Notes under the pieces: generated by a model
Seen by the model: the letters and a program-made list of their open reading frames with translations, nothing else
The model's database searches: none
What the model was told of the DNA's origin: nothing
Translations under genes and position numbers: made by a program
In this document: positions 55,476-63,944 of the stretch, piece by piece
How positions within the stretch are numbered: position 1 is the first letter of the stretch
Layout of the letters: every line of letters begins with the position of its first letter
Assembly: GCA_900557195.1 (NCBI GenBank)
Contig: USRT01000006.1
Coordinates: forward strand, 24,282 to 88,281
Source of the DNA: an uncultured Clostridium sp.
GTDB lineage: Bacteria; Bacillota; Clostridia; TANB77; CAG-508
Reading direction: 5' to 3'
Length of the DNA: 64,000 bases

Positions 55476-56258
55476 ATGCAAAAAAAATCAATAAAAATAT
55501 TATTATTAGAAGATGATGTAAATGAATGTAAAATATATCAAAATATAATAAAAGATAGAACTAATGTCGAATTAATATCAATAACAAATTCATCAATTAA
55601 AGCTATTGAAGAATTTAAAAGATATAAACCAGATGCTATTATATTAGATTTAGAGCTTAATGATGGAGAAGGTAGTGGTTTTGATTTTATTGAAAAGATA
55701 AATGAACAATGTAACACGAAATTGCCCAAAATAGTTGTAACAACTAATATCCATACTGATACAGTTTATGATTTTTGTCATAGAAATAATATAGATTTTA
55801 TTTTTTATAAAAAACAGAAAAATTATTCTCAAGAAAATATAATAAATACTCTTTTATTATTAAGTGACTATGATTGTAATACTAAAATAATTGATGTAAA
55901 AATAAATGAAGACACACTAAAAGATAGTATTTTAAATAAAATAAATAAAGAATTAGATTTAATAGGCATAGGAACACATTTACATGGTAGAAAATATTTG
56001 TGTGATGCTATTTATTTTATTCTACAGAATGATGAAAATTGTAAAGTATCAATAGTACAACATTTAGTAAACAAATATAAAAAGTCTAATAGTACTATAA
56101 GTAGAGCTATGCAAAATGCAATATTACATGCTTGGAGAATAACCCCATTAGATGATTTAACTACATATTATACTGCAAGAATTAATTATGAAACTGGAGT
56201 ACCAAGCCCAACAGAGTTAATATATTATTATGCTGATAAAATAAAAAAAGAAATATAA
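55476..56258 (+). CDS. Spo0A-like response regulator, module 1
   Basis: The 260-residue protein has an N-terminal receiver domain (LLLEDDVNE acidic pocket; phosphorylation Asp in AIILDLEL; VVTTNIHT) and a C-terminal domain like that of Spo0A (GIGTHLHGRKYLCDAIYFIL; YKKSNSTISRAMQNAILHAW). Spo0A is the sporulation master regulator; this paralogue is probably a dedicated regulator paired with the kinase downstream. GAGGAGG precedes the ATG. The kinase starts 25 bases after it. Confidence 0.88.
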   Translation: MQKKSIKILLLEDDVNECKIYQNIIKDRTNVELISITNSSIKAIEEFKRYKPDAIILDLELNDGEGSGFDFIEKINEQCNTKLPKIVVTTNIHTDTVYDFCHRNNIDFIFYKKQKNYSQENIINTLLLLSDYDCNTKIIDVKINEDTLKDSILNKINKELDLIGIGTHLHGRKYLCDAIYFILQNDENCKVSIVQHLVNKYKKSNSTISRAMQNAILHAWRITPLDDLTTYYTARINYETGVPSPTELIYYYADKIKKEI

Positions 56259-56282
56259 TTACATCAAATGAAAGGAATAATC

Positions 56283-57772
56283 ATGGGAACTAAAACAGAC
56301 ATAATTATATATTTTATAAAATCATTTGTAATAAATATTTATGTGTACTATTCGTTTAATAAAATATCTAATGTAAAAAGCAATAATATGAAAATAAAAA
56401 TTATAAATTTAATATGTAATATAGTGCTAACATCTATTTGTACTTATATTGAATTTTATATAAATTCATTTTTATCAATAATAATAATATGTCTTTTATA
56501 TGGATGTATTTTAGGTATTATAGTAGAAAAACAAATAGGATATTCTGTAGTTATGACTATTTTATCTTATGCTATTTGTGAACTTTGCTTAGTATCAAGC
56601 ATAATAATAACATTTCTGCCATATAAGTTAATTGAACTAAATAACAATTACTTAAATTTAGTGATACTATTACTAGTACAGTTTATATTATTATATTTAT
56701 TTTTCAAAATAAAAAGATTTAAAAATGGTTTTAATTTTTTATATGAAAAGTTAAATAATGATTTTGCAGACATCATTATAATCAATGTAAGCATTGCAGT
56801 AATACTTATAGCCTGCCTTCTAGGAACTATCTTTGAAGGAATAGAAGAAATAAGAAGAAACTTGTTAGTAACTTTTATAATCTTAGGTATTATAATGATT
56901 ACTATAATACAAAAAACACTAACAATGTATTACAAACAAAAACTGCTTGAAAGAACATTGCAAGAAAGCAAAAAAGAAATGATTGAAAAAGAACATGAAT
57001 TAGAAAAATTAAATAACGAAAAATTCAATATCACTAAAATAACTCATGAATTTTATAATAGGCAAAAAGCAATGGAATTATTAGTTAAACAAAACATAAA
57101 TACTAATAACAATATAATAGGAGAATTAACTAATAAAATATTCTAAAAATAATCAAATCATTAACAGAAGAATATACAGAAGAGTTTAATGCAATTAAAA
57201 GCTTATCAAAACTCGAAACAACAGGAATTTATGAAATTGACAATATGTTTAAATATATGCAAAATGAGTGTAAAAAAAATAACATTGAATTTAAATTAAA
57301 AATAATAGGGAATATATATCCATTAATTAATAATATAATATCAAAAAATAAACTAGAAACATTAATAGGAGATCACTTGAGAGATGCTATAAACTCTATT
57401 AATTCAAATAATACAGAAAAAAGAGAAATTCTTACAATACTTGGAATAAAAGATAATATATATGAATTATGCATTTATGATACAGGTGTTAATTTCAAAA
57501 TAGATACATTAATAAAGCTAGGTATAGAACCAGTTACAACATATACAAATAGAGGGGGCAGTGGCATTGGTTTTATAACTACATTTGAAACTTTAAAACA
57601 TACTAAAGCAAGTTTAATAATAACAGAACTATTAAACCATATAGGAAATTATTATACAAAATCAGTTACTATAAGGTTTGATAGCAAGAATGAATATAGA
57701 ATATATTCATATAGAGCAGAGCAAATAAAGAGATATAGTATTAATAGGCAAATTTTAATAGAAAAAGTGTAA
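56283..57772 (+). pseudogene. GHKL (AgrC-like) sensor histidine kinase, module 1, frame broken by loss of one A
   Basis: The N-terminal 210 residues hold about six membrane helices. A coiled coil follows, then THEFYNRQKAMELL with the phosphoacceptor-type His. The frame then ends at 57146. Compared with the intact copy at 59746, a run of five A has become four (57135-57138). The second frame codes for the GHKL ATPase (LIGDHLRDAINSI, YDTGVNF, GGSGIGFIT) to 57772. Unlike the CGG sites, this is a plain homopolymer deletion, so the kinase is probably inactive. Confidence 0.85.
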
Positions 57773-57799
57773 ATAAAACACATATTCTAATTTATAAAT

Positions 57800-57829
57800 A
57801 AAAAAGCAGTTCATTTAAACTGCTTTTTT
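57800..57829. terminator. Bidirectional terminator
   Basis: AAAAAAGCAGTT pairs with AACTGCTTTTTT over a six-base loop, between the convergent kinase gene and the gene at 57815. Confidence 0.8.
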
Positions 57830-58129
57830 ATTTTGGCAATATACTTGTTTAAGTATTTTTTCATTATCTTTAGAAATTGTACCATTAATTACAGCACAAT
57901 TTATTAAACAATATAAATTTAAATAAGCTTTATTTTCTTCATTCTCAATAATTTCATCAATTATATAATTAGGTAATATAAAATCGAATTTTGATTGAAT
58001 TTCATTAGCTTTTTGATTCCATTTTAAAAAGTCTTCTTGTAATCTTTTAAATTCAGCTTTCTTAATTTCAGAATCTTGCAGTTTTATTGATAATGAATTT
58101 GTTTTGATTTTTAATAATTTTCTTGACAT
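57815..58129 (-). CDS. Hypothetical protein, 104 aa
   Basis: I do not recognise this Lys/Glu-rich helical protein. It starts MSRKLLKIKTNSLSIKL and carries two Cys in YCLINCAV. An AAAGGAGTAC site lies just ahead of the start at 58129 on the minus strand. It sits between the two copies of the signalling module and has no copy elsewhere in the window. Confidence 0.6.
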   Translation of the reverse strand: MSRKLLKIKTNSLSIKLQDSEIKKAEFKRLQEDFLKWNQKANEIQSKFDFILPNYIIDEIIENEENKAYLNLYCLINCAVINGTISKDNEKILKQVYCQNKKAV

Positions 58130-58241
58130 AACAGTACTCCTTTTACAAAATATGACATTTTACATACCATATTTTACCAAGGATTACATTCAATGTCAAT
58201 GTATTGCTTTCAAATTAAAGAAATGTTTTCAAAGAATGTTT

Positions 58242-58550
58242 TTATTTTATAAATAAAGCCAGCTTTTTTAACATATCACATCCAACTTCTATTTGGTTCT
58301 CAGAAAATTCTGACAATATATTTTTGGTATCTGTTATAATATCTTTATCCTTTCCAAATAAAATATAATCAGCAGAAAGGTTAGTAAAATCACAAAGTAT
58401 TTTTAATTTTTCTATGGAAAGATAATTTTTTCCATGTTCAACTAAGCCTAAATATTGACCTGATATTCCAATATGTTTAGCAAATTCTTCTTTTGTCATC
58501 TTCATATTTTCACGAATATTTTTTATTCTTTCTCCAATCTCTTTTTTCAC
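58242..58550 (-). CDS. XRE-family regulator of signalling module 2
   Basis: This is a near-identical copy of the regulator at 55017, with a helix-turn-helix FAKHIGISGQYLGLVEHGKN and the same GTG start and ribosome binding site inside the 168-bp identical block. It is divergent from the second Spo0A-like gene. It probably controls the shared intergenic promoters of both modules. Confidence 0.85.
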   Translation of the reverse strand: MKKEIGERIKNIRENMKMTKEEFAKHIGISGQYLGLVEHGKNYLSIEKLKILCDFTNLSADYILFGKDKDIITDTKNILSEFSENQIEVGCDMLKKLALFIK

Positions 58551-58668
58551 TTTGCTATCTCCTTTTATAATATTATATTTTTTTATTTTATATAAAAAAC
58601 ATATAATAATGATGATAGCCAATAATGAATATAAGTGGAAATAAGTTATAATTTATGATAATATTGTA
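58501..58668. repeat. 168-bp block identical to 55282-55449
   Basis: This is the second copy of the divergent control region and the XRE gene start. Confidence 0.8.
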
Positions 58669-58695
58669 AGCGATATTGGGGAAGGGGGATATAAG

Positions 58696-59478
58696 ATGGA
58701 GAAAATTCTAATGAGAATACTATTAGTAGAAGATGATATAAATGAATGCAGAATATACAAAAATATAATAAAGAATAGAACTGATGTCGAATTAATATCA
58801 ACAACTAACTCTTCAATAAAAGCTATAGAGGACTTTCAAACATATAAACCAGATGCAGTTATATTAGATTTAGAGCTTAATGATGGGGAAGGTAGTGGTT
58901 TTGATTTTATTGAAAAGATACAAAAACAATGTAATACAAAATTACCTAAAATAGTTGTAACAACAAATATCCACACGAATGCAGTATATGATTTTTGCCA
59001 TAGGAATAATATCGATTTCATTTTTTATAAAAAACAGAAAAATTATTCTCAAGAAAAAATAATAAATACACTCTTATTATTAAAAGACTATAATAGTAAT
59101 ATAGAAGTTTCTGATATAAAATTAAATGAAGAAACACTAAAAGATAATATTTTAAACAAAATAAATAAAGAATTAGATTTAATAGGTATAGGCACACATT
59201 TACATGGTAGAAAATATTTGTGTGATGCTATTTATTTTATCATTCAGAATGATAAAAATTGTAAAGTATCAATAGTACAATATTTAGTAAATAAATATAA
59301 GAAATCTAACAGTACTATAAGCAGAGCAATGCAAAACGCAATATTACATGCATGGAGGATTACACCTTTAGATGATTTAACTACATATTATACCGCAAGA
59401 ATTAATTATGAAACTGGAGTGCCAACACCAACAGAATTAATATATTATTATGCTGATAAAATAAAAAAAGAAGTATAA
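58696..59478 (+). CDS. Spo0A-like response regulator, module 2
   Basis: The 260-residue protein is a close paralogue of the one at 55476, with the same receiver motifs (LLVEDDINE; AVILDLEL) and the same Spo0A-type C-terminal domain. The receiver helices and the linker at about 125-140 have drifted most, and the DNA-binding part least, so both may bind the same sites. A hairpin terminator, a tiny ORF and a second hairpin separate it from its kinase. Confidence 0.88.
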   Translation: MEKILMRILLVEDDINECRIYKNIIKNRTDVELISTTNSSIKAIEDFQTYKPDAVILDLELNDGEGSGFDFIEKIQKQCNTKLPKIVVTTNIHTNAVYDFCHRNNIDFIFYKKQKNYSQEKIINTLLLLKDYNSNIEVSDIKLNEETLKDNILNKINKELDLIGIGTHLHGRKYLCDAIYFIIQNDKNCKVSIVQYLVNKYKKSNSTISRAMQNAILHAWRITPLDDLTTYYTARINYETGVPTPTELIYYYADKIKKEV

Positions 59479-59527
59479 TCATAACAAATAATATATTGTA
59501 ATTTTTTGTCATAAAATGTCGTTTCCA

Positions 59528-59566
59528 AATATCACTTATACAAAAAGTATGAGTGATATTTTTTTG
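59528..59566 (+). terminator. Hairpin 1 after the Spo0A-like gene, terminator-like
   Basis: AATATCACTTATAC pairs with GTATGAGTGATATT over five A, followed by TTTTTG. Confidence 0.8.
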
Positions 59567-59593
59567 TTATTCAAAAAAGATGGAGGTGATTTT

Positions 59594-59632
59594 ATGAGTT
59601 TTTGGGAATGGTTAGCATATTGGCTTAAATAG
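59594..59632 (+). CDS. 12-residue Trp-rich peptide ORF (MSFWEWLAYWLK)
   Basis: A near-perfect GGAGGTGA ribosome binding site (59582-59589) lies at the ideal distance from ATG 59594. The frame codes for twelve residues, three of them Trp, and ends at TAG. It lies between two terminator-like hairpins and between a Spo0A-like regulator and an AgrC-like kinase. There is no counterpart in module 1. It could be a leaderless signalling peptide sensed by the kinase, a membrane-acting peptide, or a leader peptide whose translation controls hairpin 2 and so the kinase. Confidence 0.6.
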   Translation: MSFWEWLAYWLK

Positions 59633-59646
59633 AATTACTTAAGTAC

Positions 59647-59714
59647 AAAGAACACAACAGTCAAACCATTATAAAGAAAACAAAGCAATATATTGATTGT
59701 TGTGTTCTTTTTAT
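59647..59714 (+). terminator. Hairpin 2 after the tiny ORF, terminator- or attenuator-like
   Basis: AAAGAACACAACAGTCAA pairs with TTGATTGTTGTGTTCTTT (one G-U pair) across a 28-base loop, followed by TTAT. It starts 15 bases after the tiny ORF's stop and ends 32 bases before the kinase start. Confidence 0.7.
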
Positions 59715-59745
59715 ATATAATTATATTGTATGAAAGGAAGATATC

Positions 59746-61236
59746 ATGGAACTTCAAACAGATATAATTATATATTTTATAAAATCATTTGTAATAAATA
59801 TTTATGTGTATTATTCATTCAATAGAATAGCTAATATAAAAAGCAACAATATGAGAACAAGAATTGCAAATCTAGTATGTACTGTAATTTTAACAATTCT
59901 TTGTACATATATAGAATTTTATATAAATTCATTTTTATCAATAATAATAATATGTCTTTTATATGGAAGTATTTTAGGATTTATAACAACAAAACCAATA
60001 GGTTATTCTGTAGTTACAACTATTCTATCTTATGCTATTTGTGAAATTTGTTTAGTATCTAGTACAATAATTACATTTCCATTATATAAGTTAATAGGAA
60101 TAAATAATAATTACTTAAATTTATTTATAATATTAGTGGTACTATTAATATTATTATATGCATTTTTTAAAATAAAAAGATTTAAAAATGGTTTTAACTT
60201 TTTATGTAAGAAATTAAGTAATGACTTTGCTGATATTATTGTAATTTATATAGGTATTGCAGTAATACTTATAGCATGCCTTCTAGGAACTATTTTTGAA
60301 GGAATAGAAGAAATAAGAAGAAATTTGTTAGCAACAATTATAATCTTAGGCATTATAATGATTGCTATAATTCAAAAAACACTAACAATGTATTACAAAC
60401 AAAAACTGCTTGAAAAAACGTTGCAGGAAACTCAAAAAGAATTAAACGAAAAAGAAGAAGAAGTAAAAAATCTAAATGATGAGAAATTTAATGTTAGCAA
60501 AATAACTCATGAATTTTATAATAGACAAAAAGCAATGGAATTATTAGTTAAGCAAAATATAAATACTAATAACAATATAACACAAGAGCTAACTAATAAA
60601 AATATTTTAAAAATAATTAAATCATTAACAGAAGAATATTCAGAAGAGTTTAATACAATTAAAGGTTTGCCCAAACTCGATACAACAGGAATTTATGAAA
60701 TTGACAATATGTTTAGATATATGCAAAGTGAATGTGAAAAAAATAACATTGAATTTAAATTAAAAATAATGGGAAATATATATCCTTTAATTAATAATAT
60801 AATATCCCAAAAAAGATTAGAAACATTAATTGGAGATCATTTAAGAGATGCTATAAATGCTATTAATTCAGTCGATACAGGAAAAAGAGAAATCCTTACG
60901 ATACTTGGAATAAAAAATAATATATATGAATTCTGCATTTATGATACGGGTGTTAATTTCGAAATAGAGACATTAATTAAGTTAGGAATAGAACCAGTTA
61001 CAACATATGCAAATAGAGGAGGCAGTGGCATTGGTTTTATAACTACATTTGAAACTTTAAAACAGACTAAAGCAAGTTTAATAATAACAGAACTATTACC
61101 TCATACAGAGAATTATTATACAAAATCAGTAACTATAAGGTTTGATGGTAGAAATGAATATAAAATTTATTCGTATAGAGCAGAACAAATATCAAAATGT
61201 AGCTCAAATAGGGAAATACTAATAGAGAAAATGTAA
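59746..61236 (+). CDS. GHKL (AgrC-like) sensor histidine kinase, module 2
   Basis: The intact 496-residue kinase has about six membrane helices in the first 210 residues, a coiled coil (KELNEKEEEVKNLNDEKF), THEFYNRQKAMELL with the likely phosphorylated His, and a C-terminal GHKL ATPase with GDHLRDAINAI (N box), YDTGVNF (G1) and RGGSGIGFIT (G2). This is the HPK10 layout of peptide-sensing kinases such as AgrC. It presumably phosphorylates the Spo0A-like regulator upstream. No AgrB-type protease or AgrD-type precursor is nearby. Confidence 0.9.
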   Translation: MELQTDIIIYFIKSFVINIYVYYSFNRIANIKSNNMRTRIANLVCTVILTILCTYIEFYINSFLSIIIICLLYGSILGFITTKPIGYSVVTTILSYAICEICLVSSTIITFPLYKLIGINNNYLNLFIILVVLLILLYAFFKIKRFKNGFNFLCKKLSNDFADIIVIYIGIAVILIACLLGTIFEGIEEIRRNLLATIIILGIIMIAIIQKTLTMYYKQKLLEKTLQETQKELNEKEEEVKNLNDEKFNVSKITHEFYNRQKAMELLVKQNINTNNNITQELTNKNILKIIKSLTEEYSEEFNTIKGLPKLDTTGIYEIDNMFRYMQSECEKNNIEFKLKIMGNIYPLINNIISQKRLETLIGDHLRDAINAINSVDTGKREILTILGIKNNIYEFCIYDTGVNFEIETLIKLGIEPVTTYANRGGSGIGFITTFETLKQTKASLIITELLPHTENYYTKSVTIRFDGRNEYKIYSYRAEQISKCSSNREILIEKM

Positions 61237-61349
61237 ATAGAGAATTAAACTATTAAATAATCTTATTCTAAAAGAAAATTTGTTCGCATTTTTTGAATAC
61301 TGTGGTATAAAACATATAAGTAGAACATAATTTATTAATACAATAGTTT

Positions 61350-61398
61350 AATCTAAAAATCAAGTTAGAAGATAGAGAGTTAACTTGATTTTTAGATT
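61350..61398. repeat. Perfect 18-bp inverted repeat
   Basis: AATCTAAAAATCAAGTTA (61350-61367) and its exact complement (61381-61398) flank 13 bases. There is no T tract, so this is either a hairpin RNA element or a remnant of a mobile element. The rest of 61240-61577 shows no gene. Confidence 0.6.
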
Positions 61399-61577
61399 AA
61401 TAGCTAATTAAATAAAATCCATTTTATCAAGCTATTTCTGTGTGATAACAACTATTTTAATCAATTGCTTTTATTCAAATTCAATAATAAATTTTTTATT
61501 AAAAAGTATATTAGAATATAATTTTTTTCTAAATTTAATATTTAGAGAAAACTCACTTTGTCTACATTTGTACAAAA

Positions 61578-62012
61578 TTATAAATATTTTTTTAATGTTT
61601 CAACACTATCTTCTTGCATTGTAACAAAATCATGTAGAATATTTTTAACATCAGGAGCAATATTATTATTTTGATTAATTAAACGTCTACCTTCTATAAT
61701 TCCCATATTAGTACCTTGCATTAATAGTTCGGATATTTTAGAAGTAGTATCATCCATCATAGTTTTCATTTGAATTCCATACCATGTCATCATTTTATTC
61801 ATGGCATTTGTTTCATGTGGTTCTTTATCACTATAATTAGAATATAAATCATTTACTCTATTAGATATATTTTGATATTTGTTATATTCTGTGTCTAAAA
61901 CTTGTTTAAAATTATTATCTTTAACCTTTTCAGATACATAAGAAATAGCATCCATTCCCATAGTAGCACCTTTATTTACTTCATCCAAGATATTTAAATT
62001 TTGACTTTCCAT
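61578..62012 (-). CDS. Hypothetical four-helix-bundle protein (ferritin-like fold)
   Basis: The 144-residue all-helical protein has a layout (ILDEVNKGATMGMDAISYVS at the start; MMTWYGIQMKTMMDDTTSKI; MGIIEGRRLINQN) that I associate with clostridial DUF2383-like proteins. A clear GGAGG lies before its start. It stands alone on the minus strand. The role is unknown; metal or stress roles have been suggested for related folds. Confidence 0.65.
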   Translation of the reverse strand: MESQNLNILDEVNKGATMGMDAISYVSEKVKDNNFKQVLDTEYNKYQNISNRVNDLYSNYSDKEPHETNAMNKMMTWYGIQMKTMMDDTTSKISELLMQGTNMGIIEGRRLINQNNNIAPDVKNILHDFVTMQEDSVETLKKYL

Positions 62013-62353
62013 AAAAGACCTCCAAACTTTTTTTATTAATTAATAAAATTAACTAAATATATTATGTACAAAAATAAAAAAAATATGATAGTAATGAATT
62101 TATTTGATGTAAAATAAGAAAAATTGATAAGTTTATATTTGGATTAATTTAAATATTAAAATGATAAACTATATAAAAATAATGATGAAAAATGGCATAT
62201 GGTTTTGATTGAAATACTACTTAATCTATGTTATTATTTTAATATAATTTTTTCAAAATAGTTTAATTCTTATTTATGTGTAAACTCATACACAAAAATT
62301 TCAAAAAACAATTGAAAAATATAAGATTACTTGATATAATAAGCGGTGAACTA

Positions 62354-62620
62354 ATGCCTATAGTTTCACAGTTTTATGGTGTCATTGTAAGAATGTATTA
62401 TGATGATATGAAACATCATAATATGCCACATCTACACATTCAATATAATGATTACAAAGCTATATATGATTTAAATGGAAAATGCATAAAAGGGAATATA
62501 CCAAATAAACAATCTAAATTAGTAGAAGCGTGGATTGCAATACATACAGAAGAGCTAAATACATTATGGAAATTAATGCAAGAAGATAATGAATTTTTTA
62601 CCATAGAACCATTAAAATAA
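62354..62620 (+). CDS. DUF4160 protein
   Basis: The 88-residue protein starts MPIVSQFYGVIVRMYYDD and has HNMPHLHIQYNDYKAIYDL, the DUF4160 hallmark. It is followed by a DUF2442 gene, an association seen in many bacteria and suspected to be a toxin-antitoxin pair. The ribosome binding site is weak (GGTGA). An open frame upstream of 62354 is probably not coding. Confidence 0.8.
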   Translation: MPIVSQFYGVIVRMYYDDMKHHNMPHLHIQYNDYKAIYDLNGKCIKGNIPNKQSKLVEAWIAIHTEELNTLWKLMQEDNEFFTIEPLK

Positions 62621-62662
62621 AAGAATGTAAAAATATAGGTAAAATGAAAGGAATGGTACGTT

Positions 62663-62920
62663 ATGGAAAATTATATAGAACCAAATCCAATATTAGTAAA
62701 GCCATTAGATAACTTTTGTCTATATATAAAATTTGCAGATGGAAAAGAAAAAGTATACAATATGAGTAAATTAATTCAAGAAAATTCAACATATAAAAAA
62801 TTACAAAATTATGAATATTTCAAATTAGTAAAGTTAGCAGGAGAAACAGTAGAATGGCCTAATGGAGAAGATGTTTGTCCTGAAAATTTGTATTATGATA
62901 GTATAGAATATTTAAAATGA
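62663..62920 (+). CDS. DUF2442 protein
   Basis: The 85-residue protein has the DUF2442 pattern: PLDNFCLYIKFADGKEKVYN near the start and the WPNGEDVCPENLYYD ending. It is the usual partner of DUF4160. A possible antitoxin-type role is inference from that pairing. Confidence 0.8.
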   Translation: MENYIEPNPILVKPLDNFCLYIKFADGKEKVYNMSKLIQENSTYKKLQNYEYFKLVKLAGETVEWPNGEDVCPENLYYDSIEYLK

Positions 62921-62930
62921 GAAAAATTCA

Positions 62931-62962
62931 AAAAAGATTAGAAGAGATTCTAATCTTTTTCC
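62931..62962 (+). terminator. Rho-independent terminator
   Basis: AAAAAGATTAGAA pairs with TTCTAATCTTTTT over four bases. Confidence 0.85.
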
Positions 62963-63044
62963 TTTTGTACAACAAAAAAGTTTACAATTTATATAAAAAA
63001 TGTTAAAATATGATTATAACTTTTAGTTATGATGAGGTGATATT

Positions 63045-63909
63045 ATGATAAATCTAGAATTATATAAAATATTTGTAGTAGTAGCAAGTAAATTAAATAT
63101 AACAAAAGCAAGTCAAAAGCTTAATATATCTCAGCCAGCAGTAACAAAACATATAAAAAATTTAGAAAACATTTTACAAGTAACATTATTTAAAAGAAAT
63201 AATAAAGGATTAACATTGACAGAAATGCGGAGAAAAACTATATGAAAAACTAAAAAACCCAATTAATGAAATAATAAAAATTGATAATGAATTAAGTAAA
63301 GATAAAAATATTAGCATTGGTTCTCATAATCATTTATTAAATATTGTTTTTGGAGAGTGTATAAATAAATTTTGTATACAGCATCCAGAAGTAGACTTGA
63401 ATTTAAAATGTTTAGAAACAGATGAGATGTTAGAAATGTTAAAAAATAAAGAATTAGATATAGTATTTTCTAAAAAGGTAAATAAATTTAAAAATGAAAA
63501 TGTAAAATATTTACCTCTTGGATTTTTAAATGATATTTTTATTGCAAGTAAAGATTCAAAGTTTGCAAATAAAATTTTAACTAAAAAAGAATTAGAAAAT
63601 GAGACTATTTATGTACCAAGAACATATGCTCAAACTGTTACAAGACTCATAAATCTGACAAATAATAAAAATTTAAATCTTAAGAATTCAAGTTATAATA
63701 CAATTTTAGAACTTTCAAGTAAAACAGATTCTATTGGATTAATAACAAAAGAATATATAGAAAGTGATAAGTTAGAAAAATATAATTTAGTAGAATTAAA
63801 AACTAAATTTGAATTAAAACCAATTGAGTTTGGAATATATTTTAATACAGATAGAAAAAAAGAAGTAAATTATTTAATAAAAATAATAAAAGATAAATTT
63901 AAATGTTAA
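63045..63909 (+). CDS. LysR-family transcriptional regulator, needs a +1 shift at CGG
   Basis: Joined at 63228 the product is 287 residues, the normal LysR size. The first frame has the winged helix-turn-helix (LNITKASQKLNISQPAVTKH, then IKNLENILQVTLFKR) and ends at LTLTEM. The second frame continues GEKLYEKL and the co-inducer domain. Frame 0 gives only a 66-residue DNA-binding piece. The co-inducer is unknown. Confidence 0.88.
63228..63231 (+). other. +1 frameshift site 11: ATG [C] GGA
   Basis: Dropping the C restores LTEMGEKLYE, the conserved LTxxGxxLY segment that follows the LysR DNA-binding domain. Confidence 0.9.
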
Positions 63910-63916
63910 AATGAAC

Positions 63917-63944
63917 AAAAGGTGTCAAATAGACACCTTTTTTG
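63917..63944 (+). terminator. Rho-independent terminator
   Basis: AAAAGGTGTC pairs with GACACCTTTT over five bases and is followed by a T run. Confidence 0.9.

Noticed and set aside
61442..61624. 60-codon open frame
   Set aside because: It has no ribosome binding site, a low-complexity hydrophobic product from AT-rich DNA, and it overlaps the end of the minus-strand gene at 61578.
5121..63230. Explaining the split genes as ordinary pseudogenes or sequencing errors
   Set aside because: All 11 sites share the same base (an extra C before GGN, forming CGG), conserved motifs persist on both sides and between double sites, and true decay in the window looks different (poly-A losses, nonsense codons).
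5121..63230. CGG simply reassigned to another amino acid
   Set aside because: Reading CGG as any single amino acid does not restore the frame. Only dropping one base restores the downstream homology at every site.
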